NCBI GenBank assembly: GCA_002794735.1
Contig: NBAZ01000037.1
Span: 45,392 to 109,391 of the forward strand
DNA: 64,000 nt
Origin: Pyrrhoderma lamaoense
Taxonomy: Eukaryota > Basidiomycota > Agaricomycetes > Hymenochaetales > Hymenochaetaceae
Direction: 5' to 3'
A program made the translations under genes and the position numbers. How positions within the stretch are numbered: position 1 is the stretch's first letter; every line of letters begins with the position of its first letter. Positions 24,363 through 36,790 of the stretch are shown in pieces. The notes under the pieces were generated by a model. It was not told where the DNA came from. It searched no databases and saw only the letters and a list, made by a program, of their open reading frames with translations.

Positions 24363-26469
24363 TTAAGTATTACTACTATTAGCTGACTGGGAAGGCTGTA
24401 CCGCAGTTGGAGATGGATCCTGTATTACTACGAACCTTCTAGTCATAAGATTGAAGATACTACCGAAGATGAGTGCGATAAGAGTACTACTCATAATGAT
24501 CACATTATATGGCATACTAAAATCGGGAGTTGCAACATCTACAAGGACTGCCGGCGTATATACACGCTTACCCTTCCCCTTCCGGTGTTTCTCGATGCTG
24601 TAAGTAGAGTTGTGTGCTGAAGGGGAATAGAGGGGTACGAAGACAGCAGGTGGAAGGTCCCAGCCGCGCTGTGCGTCCGGTGGATGTTCAGTATATCGTA
24701 AGAAGCTCTTTTCAACTTCTATTTCAAGTTTGATTGTCGCCGCTGCTGGTAATAAGAGTCTGGCCTCTAGTAGTGTAGGCCGACCGTGAGCCTCCGGAAG
24801 GTTATATGATAGAAGCGTTAATAAGTCGACTAAAATGGGCAGATTACATATTGTTTTCTCCGGGCAACGAAAGTAATATTTGTCTTACCTCGGTCCGTAT
24901 CATCTTTCTTAATTTGAAGAGTGTGCAAGAAAAATGTTAAAAGCCAAGGCATAGTTTCAACATACAGTAGTTCGATATCTTGTTCACGATTGTTTTGCAC
25001 CGATATGCTAAGCTTTCCATGCGCTTGAGAGGAACCAGTTAAAGAGCGCATGACCTCGAAGTCTACTAGGGGCGTCATACTTTCACTAAGGGCTTCATGT
25101 GAAATTGCCACCATTCATACTTATCAGCATTCAATAGCTTTACTTTGCATAACTATATCGACTTACGATATGAGAAGACACTTTCGGCAGGATATCGGAC
25201 AGATATATCCAGAGGTTTCTCTTTCAATGCTTTGTTCCGGCCATTTTCTTTGAGAGATATCGTGAATTGTAGTGAGATAAGAGTTGCGATTCTAAGAGTT
25301 GCAGATAAGCTACATACCAGACGAGATGTCAAATACTCCAATCATGACTTCGTTTCGTGTCTCAATAGAGGGTGGTTCTGGTGTAATTGTATAACCTACT
25401 CCCTGAGGAAGAGTGACTTCAATGGAGCTCTTAGAAGCTACTGGGCAGCTTTGCGATATAGTACGCCCAAATAGTGAATGGAAGGAGAAGTCTGGGAGAT
25501 GTATGCTATCTTAGTTCAAATAGTCGGTCTAGTACCTACAGGGATAACTAACCTCGTTTTCCTTGTTGGCTGTATCGTACTGGGTCAATAACAGCCTGGA
25601 AGCCTAGCTGCAGTTTGATCCCTTCCTCCTGAGTCCAAGTTACATGCGCACTCATTCCATGCCAATCTGTATCAAACAGTTTGTGCGGATTAAGAAGGGA
25701 TGCAATCCCCGCAGTGCTTTTGCAAGGCAATAATTTTAAGAAGGGAGTTAAGTTTTCTGTACAAACATGTTCTGCCGGAAGAGACGCGTGTCTGAGCTTG
25801 TAGTCATATATCCCTTTGCTCTGAGATGTATGGTTGGACAAATGTGGTAGAAATCCTTCAGGGCGAAAAGCAAATGCAGGGAAGTTGTCCTCATGTTATC
25901 AAGCGAGCCAATTGATGCACAAAAGAGGCCAGATAACGCGTTACGGAGACTCTTCCATCTCTCATCAACACTGGATGAATACTTCAGAAACTGGAAATAC
26001 AAGTAGATTTTCATGACTCACCCCGATTTTTCTGACTCACCCATCCATGCCCAGAGTTCAGCCCCTGTGGCTACTGCTGGATCCTCTGGCATCCCCCAGT
26101 TACCATAATCCCATTTCCCCGCATTAAGGCTCAGGTGGACCTCGGTAACTGAACACTCTCGTAAAACTTGTCCTAATGTCAAAGGGAACAACGTATAGTG
26201 TTGAACTACATCCAAAGCTTAGATCTATATCCAGATTATCTGAAGAGGAGAGCGTATATACTTTCATCTTCTTCTAGCAATGCTTCCGGAATACGTGGAA
26301 ACGCGTCTACTTGAGAAATTGTGAACAAAAAACGCGTAGCTACTCGACCATCTCTTAGCGGTCGAACAGTCAGCAGTTCGTTATAAGTTTCAGAGGCTCT
26401 TGATAGATATGGTAGGCATGTTAAGAATACAGCAAATACAAGTATAGAGGGAGAGAATGAGCACATCAA
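24363..26469 (-). CDS. GPI16: GPI transamidase subunit PIG-T/Gpi16
   Basis: Essential ER-membrane subunit of the complex that attaches GPI anchors to proteins. The start at 26469 gives a signal peptide (MMCSFSPSILVFAVFLTCLP) and then YNELLTVRPLRDGRVATRFL, the conserved lumenal start of the family. Family motifs follow: REYTLFPLTLGQVL-like sequence with HLSLNAGKWDYGNWGMPED and ELWAWMGES (26200-26040), VDERWKSLRNALSGLFCASI (near 25960) and HASLPAEHVCTENLTPFLKL (near 25780). Near the end, DFSMPYNVIIMSSTLIALIF leads the single C-terminal membrane helix and a short tail that stops at 24363. One base is missing near 25885 between DNMRT and FPAFAFRPEGFLPHLS. Because the gene is expected to be essential, this is probably a sequence error. 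The gene is divergent to the ATP synthase gene at 26675. Confidence 0.88.
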
Positions 26470-26674
26470 GTTACTGCTCTGTTGTTTCTGAATGCACGTT
26501 ACTACTATTGAATTACCAGTAGTTGTGAGAACTATTTCCCATACTTGATAACAGTAAGAATATTAACCAAAGTATTCGACGTGCCCGATTACGTAACTTT
26601 ATCTCACACAAAACAATTCGGTCAAGTGTTTGCTCATCGCGTCCTACACAGACATCCTTTCGCAGTCGTCCAAG

Positions 26675-27187
26675 ATGCACTCCACGCTTGTACGCCGTCA
26701 GCTTAGCACACTCATTCCCCTAAGGTTGCTACCCCGAAGTCCCTTGTATGTCGCCACGAATACTGCTATTGAATGAGTCTCAATGTGTGCTAACTAATAA
26801 ATCGCTGGCAAATTAGTCGGGCGGTTCTGGTGCAGGTCTCACTCCGCTCGTTGCGTTCTACTCAAAATTACCGAAGGGGCCAGCAGCTCCCTCTTCTGGT
26901 ATCAAGGGAAAATACTTTGAGGGCAAGAATGCTTCTGCAAAGCCGCTCGTGCTCACTATTTTGGCTATCTTTGGTCTTGGGTACACTATTGACTACAACA
27001 GTACGTCTATCTCCGCTACTTACAATCTTAATATTTTCATTGAATATCTTCTTTTAATGCGTTTTGAAACTGTCGATAATTATCCAATAGTGCACCTGAG
27101 TATGTGTTTTCTGTCTTTATTTTTTTCTTCTCCCAAATGTTGACTTAACTCATCTCTTCAGAGCACCATAAGAACAATGTGCACTAA
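26675..27187 (+). CDS. ATP17: Mitochondrial ATP synthase subunit f
   Basis: Small membrane subunit of the Fo part of mitochondrial ATP synthase. The start at 26675 gives a basic mitochondrial leader (MHSTLVRRQLSTLIPLRLLP). The main exon (about 26816-27001) encodes LVAFYSKLPKGPAAP, GKYFEGKNASAKPL and the membrane helix LVLTILAIFGLGYTIDYN, all hallmarks of yeast Atp17. Two tiny 3' exons (TGCACCTGA near 27091 and AGCACCATAAG near 27162) finish with the conserved HLKHH-type tail before TAA at 27185-27187. The exact donor of the first intron (near 26745-26755) is uncertain. The gene is divergent to PIG-T, with about 205 bases between starts. Confidence 0.85.
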
Positions 27188-28143
27188 ACTGCCGATCTGT
27201 GTACAACCATTAATAAATGAGGACTAGGTACTATCAATGCTCGACTAGGGAAACAACTAGAGTGGAAATTAGAGTCTTTACATCTTGTAATTGCAGAGTA
27301 TCTATCAAATTTTAGTCTTCGTCAATCCAAATATCTATTCTTCGAATAATCCCAAACTAGTCTTCTGCGTATTAGAAAACAATAGTAAGTTTATCCATAC
27401 TTTACAGTGTCGCCTATACCTTAATCTAATGGTCTTTTCTCCTGGTTATAGTAGACTCTGAAGTCTATGGAGAACCTCAAGTAAATAACCCCTTAGGCAA
27501 CGCCAGAGCTATATTTTATACGCATAATGCCCTTTATAAGTTTGTTCTTAATACCCGAATCCCGGGATAATCTCTGAGTTTATGGGATTAAGTAGAATAA
27601 GGAGTGTCCACTAATTAGCCTATATCATGCAGTTCGGAGACTGCCATACTCATAAAGCGTCTGGATATTATCCTTTTTTTGTCTTGAATAACTTACCCTC
27701 GAAACTAACGAAGTCTATGATGACTTCGATTCTCTGTTTTGTACTCAGAAAATTATACAATAGGACGAACCACTCACATTCATCCTCTGTATGAAAAGTG
27801 GATAAATCTATGATTTATTCAAGTATCAGAAATGAGTAGCTTAGATATCAGACTAGTGTACAATGGGGTAGCAGAAAGAACATCAAGATTAACAGAATCA
27901 GTGTTTGTGATCCCATTAATATAGCTACCTTCCAAAAGTAATCATGCCTACCGATTACTCTATAGCACAGGAGTGATTTCAGCGCCGGATGTAGATCGAA
28001 GACCAATCCATCAAATGTTGAGAACCAAAATATATAGTAAGGGTTAATCTCTGTCAGGTCCCTACTCGTACTCTGTTCTAATTCACCGAAGAGTAGCCTG
28101 ATAATCTGGCTGGGCGCGTTGCCAGTGTTGTATCCTTCAGAGG
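27188..28143. other. Intergenic region upstream of calpain B
   Basis: AT-rich sequence with no recognised gene. It presumably holds the ATP17 3' end and the calpain B promoter. Confidence 0.35.
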
Positions 28144-31100
28144 ATGTCGACAATCTTAGACTCAATTGCAACGCGTCTCGTAACACGTGAAACTAAGTCT
28201 CAGGCAAGAGCACGAGTAGCAGACTTGAAAAAGACTGTATTCTCCCAGCAGGGCGAACGAGCAGGTTTATTCGTCACTGAAGAACTAAAGAAGGCAACAG
28301 AAAGATGTAGAAGTAAAGTTGCCAAAATTGCGGACGACTGTCGAAGACAAAACCGTAAATTTCGGTATGTCACTCTCTTCGAGACTCCGGGACTCAAGTG
28401 TCTGAACGGGGGCTCTTGCTGGTTTAATAGAGATATAGAATGGGACTTGGTTGGGAATAGAGAAGCGTGTTTGCATAGTCCGGATCCGTATGTTGTTACG
28501 ACTTTGGTCATAATGATGTTTGCGTAATCCCCTTTTGAATATCTAGAAATTGCGAAAAGTTTTATCCTGCGGATGTGCTTAGGGTCCCACAGATATTCGA
28601 TAAGCCTAGTTTCTATATACAAGGTATGTTGAAATGCCAAGAAGATGGTAATGAGCAGGAGACTTACTAATTTGGTCTCTTCAACTTTTGTCCCTAATAG
28701 ATCCTGATGCATCCGACATTGAACAAGGTTTATGATTTCGCAACCAAACCTTATGTCTCTTCTAAAATCACCTTACAGGATTCTTGGGAAATTGTTGGTT
28801 TCTCAGTGCTATAGTAGCTGTTGCGACTAAGCCGGAACTTATCAAAAAATTATGTGTTGCGGTACGTGAGATAACCTCATTTCGGCGATATTCAACTTAC
28901 GCCTGTGTGTAGCGTGATGAGAAAGTCGGGATATATGGCTTTATTTTCTGTAGAGATGGAGAATGGGTAGATGTCATCATTGATGAGTATGTTGTCCTAA
29001 ACCGATCACCTTCCGGATATTGATTCTTAATATGGTACTATAGCCAATTATTTACCCAAGTCCCTAGATGGGACAGTGTCTCAGCCGAAGTAAGACACTT
29101 GCTCCATACTTTGCGTCGTGGAGGTAACAACTAATAAACATTCGTGCATAGACAAGGGTATTGTATCATAACGATCGAGATCTATACGATCGTGTTGCGC
29201 GACGCGGTGGAAAGACACTGTACTTCGCTCGTTCTGCAGATGAGGGCGAAACTTGGGTGTATGTTTTCTATCTAATGTTAGGTAGACAGCAACGTAATAT
29301 TTCGCAGCCCTCTTATTGAAAAAGCATATGCAAAACTCCACGGTGACTATGTATCTCTTCAAGGAGGTTCAACAAACGAAGGAATTGAAGATTTGACTGG
29401 GTGAGACTACAGAACTACCAAAAATGATATACTAGCTTCTAATTTGGATGTGGATACAAGGGGTGTATCGGAGACTATTTATACCAATGTCCGTAAACTT
29501 CACCTCTCAGTGTTTAGTAATTGCGATTGAATTCCCGAAATTAGGATATCATGGATATAGATCACTTTTGGAAGAACGATCTCCTCAGAGCAAATGAAGA
29601 CTTACTCTTTAGTACGTTTGTAGAAGCACCTCCAGGGACTGAAGTTGGAGACGTGAAAGGTAGGCCGATACTAATCGGTATGTCATGAGTTGTATTCACT
29701 TTATCCGTGTTATACCATATGTATATTAGGTATTGTGACTGGTATGTTTTTTACTGTTTTATATAATGATATCTACCGAAACTATCACATTAGACCACGC
29801 CTATACTGTCCTGAAGGCCGTTGAATTTCGAGGTAAACGTTTTCTCAAAGTAAGAAACCCATGGGGAAACAGCGAATGGACGGGACGCTGGTCCGACGGT
29901 TCAAAGGAGTGGACGAAAGAATGGCTTGAAGTACTTGAACCTCTGGAACATCGTTTTGGAGACGATGGTGTCTTTATCATGGAATATGAAGATTTCCTCA
30001 CCATTTGTACAGCTGTTGAACGCACTCAACTCTTCGACCCCTCTTGGATTCAGAGTAGTCACTGGCTCAATGTTAAGGGAAGACCCATGCCAAGCGCCTG
30101 GCAATTTGGGGATGTATCTTGTGGGTAACATCAAGCTATCTTCTCTTATATGATTATTTTCTAATATAATTATACCCCCAATAGTTAGCTTTACTATCCC
30201 CAAGGCAACAGAAACAATACTTGTATTAGCACAATCCGATAGACGCTTCTACTCCGCCGTTGCAAGTTCTTCTAATTGGAGATTCGACTTTAAGTTATTC
30301 AGAAGAGGAGAAACGGATGCGCTCGCGAGCTCCGCGTATTCTGGCAATATGCGTAGAAGCAGAAAGCTTAACATCGACCTACAACCTGGTGATTACGTTG
30401 TTCATGTCCGACTGACAAGGCAATGTGATGAAAGCAAGGTGAAATAGCTTTTTCTTATAACAACAGCAGCCAATCTAAGTATACCTTTAGCGGGAGGGAT
30501 TCACTGAAAAAATTTCGACCTGGGATGCCGAAAAACTATCTAGGGTCTGGAGCCAGGTTGCTCGCAGTCAGGCGATAGCTGCAAATTTTGACGAAAAGTG
30601 AGATTGTGTTGCTTGTTTTGAATGTTCCTTTGAGCTTAAAACTATAACCATAGTAAATGGGCAAATCACATAATAATACCAGTAGAGAAACTGGGAGGCC
30701 GGGATCTGAACGAGATCTATACAAGAACTATACAAGCCGAGGCCCTTCGCCGCAAAACCCTTGAAGCGAAATTTGGTACCGCTCTGGACTCTGCTACTAG
30801 TTCTTGTGCTCAAGAATCGGACGATCCTCCATCTTCAAGCTCTGATGGTCGGGGAGGGTCACATTCGGTTGATCGACATATCTCAAATATAAACTCGCGT
30901 AGCAAGTCCTCTCCATCTGGTTTCATACCAGAATCCCCCATTGTCAAGGAAGTCAGATATGGAACTAGGGGGCGGCCAACACCGATGAAGAAAAAATCTT
31001 GTACCATCACCCTGGAGAATATAGAAATACCAAAAGAAGTCTATACGTCTGACTCCGACATAGAGTCTCTTCGTTCTGGAGAACGTGCAAGATTTGTATC

Positions 31101-31569
31101 GTCACCAGTACAGATGAAGCCTCATACGCATAGACAAAAAGGACCTTATCATGAAGGAATCTCATGTGATGGCTGCAAGGTAGCATCTATCTCCAACGTC
31201 ATATATTTTTTACTTATTTTGTTATAGACTGATGGCATTAGGGGGACACGATGGACTTGCTTAACATGTGAAGAGTATGATCTATGTGACAAGTGTTACA
31301 AGAAAGGAGGACATGAACACGAGATGGTGGCCATTGAACACCCGGATGACTATTTGAAAACAGTTGAAGAACATGTGAGTATATTCAGATACACGTGTGA
31401 TTGATGTTTCTCTGCTGAACGGATCTGCATGCTTTATTTCATATAGATGGTTGAAGATGATACGGATTCTGTGCTTCTGGGACTTCGTGTTTACACAAAA
31501 AGGGATGCACCTGTCAGTATCTCTGGCCAACTCCGTCATGGTCATCTTGTACATTGGAAGAATGCTTAG
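28144..31569 (+). CDS. Calpain-type cysteine protease with C-terminal ZZ zinc finger (paralogue B)
   Basis: Plus-strand paralogue of the calpain at 9.2-12.5 kb with the same domain order. The N-terminus has [20 protein letters not shown]. The protease core has [24 protein letters not shown] sequence around 28775-28850 (active-site Cys, read across an intron), the active-site His in [11 protein letters not shown] (near 29795) and the Asn in [15 protein letters not shown] (near 29855). [19 protein letters not shown] and [11 protein letters not shown] follow, then a beta-rich region. The tail has a Ser-rich linker (30800-31000) instead of the Arg-Ser repeat of paralogue A. A ZZ finger follows: [25 protein letters not shown] and HEHEM (31155-31330). 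The last exon ends GHLVHWKNA with TAG at 31567. I found no frame break in this copy. Confidence 0.87.
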
Positions 31570-31717
31570 AGAAAGTAGTATTTTTAAAAATTGGATCATG
31601 TAGTTGTAGTGGATAATGAATAAATCCGATGAGGCCGAAGGTGGTCAAATAGATCACGTCATAAGGTATCAGTACGCATAGCTAGAGCATATTATTAACA
31701 CCACACCCATCTCTCAA

Positions 31718-31731
31718 CCAATATAAAGCAG
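31718..31731 (+). promoter_or_regulatory. CCAAT and TATA-like element upstream of the SDR gene
   Basis: A CCAAT pentamer directly overlaps a TATAAA-like run (ccaatataaa), about 85 bases before the ATG at 31809. The spacing suits a core promoter. This is read from sequence only. Confidence 0.4.
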
Positions 31732-31808
31732 TCAAAGCTCATTTGGCCAACTGCGGCGTTTTCCACCTTTCCATCTTTCTACTTCCATATTCATATACTC
31801 TTTTCACA

Positions 31809-33359
31809 ATGGTATTTCCAGCTGTGGATCGTACGGGAAGCAGAGGACCTTCGCCATTGCGTCCGCAGGTAACTCCTTATCGCGAAGAAGCTCTCAGCCC
31901 AATAGATCGCGAGTTTCATCCAACAATTCACGCCGGTCGTGTAGCAGTCATCACAGGTGCAGCAAGCGGCATTGGTAAAGCGGCTGCTATTGAACTTGCT
32001 AAGTTCGTTTACTCCGTTTCATCTTGTTATTTAACTACGGTTACTCAATGCATCTACTGTGGGCTTAATAAATACAAACTCTATCACACGCGTCTTGTTA
32101 AATGGGCGCTTACCGCATCGTGCCATCTTGACATCTGGGACACCATTCTAATTAGACAAGGCCTACGTGTAGCGCTAGCAGACATCAATGCTGAGGCGCT
32201 CAAAGAAGCTGGCAAGGAGACTGCTGCTGCTGCGAGGGGGGCGAACAGAACGTTCTTGTAGTTCCAACAGACGTGTCTAAATTAGAGGAAGTTGTTCGTC
32301 TTAAAGAGACTGTTCTTGACGCCTGGGGAGAGGTGAGCACATAGCCAATACGGCACACTCTCCGTTGCGATGAACAGGCAGACAGTCTGTCCGCTGTTCC
32401 TGTTTTCCAAATTGTTATCATGATTATGGTAGTGTTTGGTACCTTGCTGATCTTCTAAATTTAACTCCATTGAAACTCAGTCTAAATGGCTGGGGAAGAG
32501 GGGCTTGAGTTTTGAAATCTGATGGTGACAGGAATAGCGGATGGTATGACGTTGTCTGACATCCAGTGGTCTCTAGGTTGCTGTGTTGATGAATAATGCC
32601 GGAATTGGACTTCGAGGGACTTCTTGGGCCGGACTCGAGAACTGGAAGAAAGTCTTTGATGTTAATGTTTTTGGGTATACATCTCTTTTACTGAAATCAA
32701 ATTCATCGATAGTTGATTGATATGTTACTACAGAATTGTTAATGTTCAACAGGTCTTTGTACCAGTACGTTATAAGGGTTACATAGATATACATCCATGC
32801 AAGGCTAAAATCTGAATTTATTTCCGTACTCTGTAGGTTATGTTGCACCAGGAAAATCCGTGAGTTTCTGATGGAGTATCTAAACTTTATTTACCTTGTT
32901 TATAGACTATTGTAGATCCGTAATTATAAATACAGGTTCAAAGCAGGGAATCACAAACCCTCCAGGCAATGCAGCATATAATGCTTCTAAGGCAGCTGTT
33001 AAATCGCTCACGAGGGTCTCGCCCATGAACTGCGACAGGTTCCAGGTGGAAAGCTCACAGCTCATCTTTTTGTACCAGGCTGGACTTTTACGGGGATGAC
33101 TGGTGCAGGAACTGTCACCGAGAAACCTGCTGGTGCGTGGTCAGCTCAGGAAACGGTGCTTTACATGCTCGACAAGGTCCGAGCAGGAGACTTCTATGTG
33201 CTAGTTCCCGATAATGAAACGAGACGTGAAGTAGACGCTCTTCGTGTTCTATGGGCTGCTGGAGATGTTGCCGAAGGTAGACCAGCACTTAGCCGCTGGC
33301 ACCCCGATTACAAGCCTTTGTTCGAAGAATATATGCGTGATGGGCTTGCCAGTTTGTAA
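31809..33359 (+). CDS. Classical short-chain dehydrogenase/reductase (SDR)
   Basis: NAD(P)-dependent oxidoreductase of the classical SDR family, substrate unknown. The cofactor motif is AVITGAASGIGKAAA (near 31950), followed after an intron by LRVALADINAEALKEAG. VPTDVSKLEE gives the DV motif, LMNNAGIGLRG the NNAG motif (near 32600), and SVIINTGSKQGI with AAYNASKAAVKS the active-site Ser, Tyr and Lys (32915-33010). The C-terminal part contains PGWTFTGMTGAG (near 33085) and ends YMRDGLASL at 33359. Frame is lost at the G run near 32235 and again near 33010. Each is repaired by a single added base, as in several neighbours. Introns are longer than usual (about 157 and 244 bases). It may be a working gene if the two breaks are errors, otherwise a pseudogene. 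Confidence 0.8.
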
Positions 33360-33674
33360 ATGGGTGTACTGAACGTATGAGAAGTCGAAATGTATTTGTA
33401 GTATAAAGGAAAGATCGGTAGTTTTTCTTGTTCTAATAATCAATCTAAATTGGAATTGAAATGCTTGATTGCATTCATCATGGTGATGATGCGAATTCCA
33501 TGTGAGAACGCCTATAAATATCGATCATATCGTATATGCGTATCACGTGTATGTTACATAATATCACTTTAATCTGGATGCCCTAACCTGAAGTCGGGTG
33601 GAAGACGTATTTGAGTTTATAAACTACACTCTCGACACATCTCGGCTTCAGCCATTCAATTATAGGACAATAAC

Positions 33675-34986
33675 ATGGGAGAGTCTCGTACAGAACTGCT
33701 TGCATGGCTCAATAACCTTCTTCAATTGAACTATACGAAGGTAGAACAATGTGGTACGGGTGCTGCATACTGCCAAGTCATGGATTCCATCTACGGTGAG
33801 TGTTGTGTTTTGTACGCCATTTTTTTCTATCTCTTCTCGCGTCTCCTGAGCTTAGTACTTATGGCGGCCTTTGCTTTTCTAAACCAAACACAACTCTACA
33901 AAATGTGCGTGTGCAATTCGAACACTATAATCTGCCTTTGTTGTTGTTCCTGGCATCTCGGGATGTTTGCTCGAAAATTGGATATCCCTGGTTTCGGCGC
34001 GTGTATGAAATTATCGGTATTAAACAACTCGTTTCCTCGATCGTGGAAATGGTCAATGCCCTATTACGTGCGGACTAAACAAAATTAGGCGATGTACCAA
34101 TGTCAAGAGTAAAAATGAATGCCAAGCACGAGTACGAATTCATCGCCAATTTCAAAGTTATGCAGAACTTCTTCAAGTCGCACAAGATTGATAAGGTACT
34201 CTTCACTCAAACTTTTCACACTATATGCGCGTAATTATGTGATGTTTTATAGCCAATACCAGTCGAAAGACTGGTAAAATGCAAGATGCAGTGCGTAATA
34301 AATTTCTTCGGATGTCTGATAAAAGACTAATCTAATAACTATATCATCTCACATACTGATTATGGATAGAGATAATCTTGAGTTTCTACAGTGGATCAAA
34401 AAGTACTGGGATCAGAACTATGGTGGTCAAGGTTACGATCCGGTGGCAAGAAGGCGTGGTGCACCAACCGATGTTCCCGCTACAATTGCACCAATCGGTG
34501 TTGGCTCGGCACGTACTGCGTCTTCCGCATCCCGTCCGGGAGGACGCACACCCCTAGGAGGCGTACGGGCAGCCTCAGGCGCACAATCAAACGAAGCTGT
34601 GCAAGCTCTTAGATCACAGCTTGCGGAAATGAGTACGCACTTAGAAGGTCTTGAGAAGGAGAGAGATTTTTACTTCGCAAAGGTATAACTTCTTCCTTGC
34701 AGATTCAATATAAACTATCTTAATTGATTCTTACATCAATCCTTTTGAATTATCAGCTTCGTGATATCGAAATTCTAGTTCAGCAACAAATGGAAGAAAA
34801 CGAAAAGACTGAGAAAGAAGACCACACGTTGTCGGAGATTCAAAAAATACTTTATTCTACTGAAGTACGGACCATCTAGTTAATGCTTTACTCAGGATAA
34901 AAACTCATCATAAATTTTTCTGTATCCAGGATGGATTCGAGGTCCCAGAAGGTACACCAGGGGTGGAAGAGGAGGAAACGTTTTAA
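33675..34986 (+). CDS. MAL3: Microtubule plus-end tracking protein EB1 (Mal3/Bim1)
   Basis: EB1-family protein that binds growing microtubule ends. The start at 33675 opens the calponin-homology domain ([33 protein letters not shown]), continued by [20 protein letters not shown] (near 34125), [13 protein letters not shown] and [19 protein letters not shown] (near 34375). A Ser/Gly/Arg-rich linker follows, then the coiled-coil and EB-homology part ([34 protein letters not shown]). The protein ends GVEEEETF at 34986; an acidic tail with a final aromatic residue recalls the EEY/F-type ends of EB1 proteins. The first intron (about 33795-34087) is roughly 290 bases, far longer than others here. 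If retained it would add an open tail and stop at 34088. Confidence 0.92.
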
Positions 34987-36039
34987 TCTAGGAAGTTTGG
35001 GATCAAGAACTTCTTTCCTGGGGCCATTTTTCTCACTTCTTCCCTTTCTTTCATCAACATATGGAACATGTATATATGCTGTCCATTCATGATTCCCTAC
35101 CACACAATACCTATTGTTCTTTGAATTACAATTTCTAGTAATCTATTATTGTAAACATCTCATCTGGTCCGCCCAATTAACCCTATCGTATCCCACAAAT
35201 GATAGTCATCTTATTCACTGCCGTCAATAGGTAATGGTATTTTATCTGAGCGTTATTCACTTTTTGAGATGATATCCATTCATATCTTACTCCTCAATGG
35301 ATATGCAATCTAAAAATGTGTGTGCTAGGGTTGATGTTGGATGTAGGTTTTCTAAGATTGAGTATCTATCTCTGTTGTGGCTCAGATCCTTTTTCAAACA
35401 CTATCATGCGAGTTTAATGATCACGAAAATGCAAGGGATCTCCGTGATGGGCGTATATGCTTCCGAAATATACTCTCAATACTCATGAATACTATTGTTC
35501 TATATGCTATTTTTTCCCTAAATACTGTTTAGGTTGCATATTATATAGTTTCTCCAGATGCATTTCATACTTTTCACCTCGCTTCCCCTTTAGAATTTGT
35601 CAAGAGTTACATATTAACATAACGGAGGTTCATCATAATAATCATGTGATCTCTAGCTTTCGTGAAAGTACCTTGTTCGAATCTGAACAACCCCTTTCCA
35701 CTCATGCTCAGATACATTAGCTCCATGTAGCACGATACTATCAACAATATACGCTGAAAGAGTAGTTATTGTACAAGTGCTGAACTATCAGCGACGTGTA
35801 TCAGCTTGATTGTAAACTCGAAGCTAAACAACAAGACATTGGCAAAGATATCTATCAAGTGTTACAGCTGCAAAAGCAATCACGATAAGAATGTACTTAT
35901 TGCAAATAATGATATCGCTGACGAACAAAATGATACCGATTCAGTCAATTAGGGGATCCGGAAAGTCCAAGCGCGTGCAAATCAAGCCTATCAAATGCAT
36001 TTCTAAAGTAATATATACATGCAGACACATAAGTTGGAA
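34987..36039. other. Intergenic region between EB1 and the FunK1 array
   Basis: AT-rich sequence with no recognised gene. The last 150 bases begin to show faint resemblance to FunK1 array sequence. No tRNA was found; one gttcgaatc string near 35676 lacks the other tRNA parts. Confidence 0.35.
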
Positions 36040-36790
36040 CAAGAACATGCACACATCTCTTGGAGTAGATTATTATGAAGAGAGTACCTTGGTTTCCAAG
36101 CTTGAATATCTCGAACTAATACTTCCTGCTCCTGTACAATCAAAGGAAGCTATTCTCCATATTGCATTAGGTGGGACTCTCTCACTCGTGCATCTCTTCA
36201 TCAACTGTTGTACTTACACACAGCACTCACTCACTACGTAGCGTCGAGCTCAGAAGGGATCAAGCGCCGGGATATCAACGTAAACGATCCTAAGTCCCGC
36301 CGTCTTGCTGATGATCAGCTCTAAGGTGTACTTTGTGACTGAGACTAGGCATCGGCGTACGATACTGAGAAGTCTAATGACCATACAGGAATACGTGTCT
36401 AGACTAGAGCATTCATGACTTTTGACATGCATAAATATCTGCTTCCTTCTCAACTTGAACGATTTGACATTAAATCGATATTTGAGGTGATGTACTGGTA
36501 CACTGTGAGATATTCGAGAGGAAAACTCTTGGCTGAGAAGGATTTGTACAGATATGCTGCCAATAAATAAAAGATCTGGAACACTGAGAACGATGAGCAG
36601 CTATCTGAAATGACAATAGACTTCTTGCATCGTAAAAACCATCTATGCGCAAACCCCGGACTCTTTACACCTTATGCTGTAAATTCAAGTTCAACCAAGA
36701 ACAGTTGATGCTAATACTCGTTCTACCACGTTTCATCCAAGACTCCTGTACTCGATGCACTGTGAGTCCTAGAAGTGATTGCGAGTACCA
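36040..36790 (+). pseudogene. Decayed FunK1 kinase relic (copy 0)
   Basis: Clear but broken homology to the array genes. The stretch YYEESTLVSKLEYLE-like and EAILHIALG (36085-36170) is followed after an intron remnant by EGIKRRDINVND (near 36260), the catalytic-loop region, then ERFDIKSIFEVMYW, RGKLLAEKD and LCANPGLFTPY (to about 36670). Several in-frame stops interrupt it. At conserved positions CAA has become TAA, and the Trp and Gln of the DWDQ motif have become TGA and TAG. It is too damaged to encode a kinase and marks the old left edge of the array. Confidence 0.75.

Noticed and set aside
35670..35690. tRNA B-box-like string gttcgaatc
   Set aside because: No A box, anticodon arm or acceptor pairing could be found around it.
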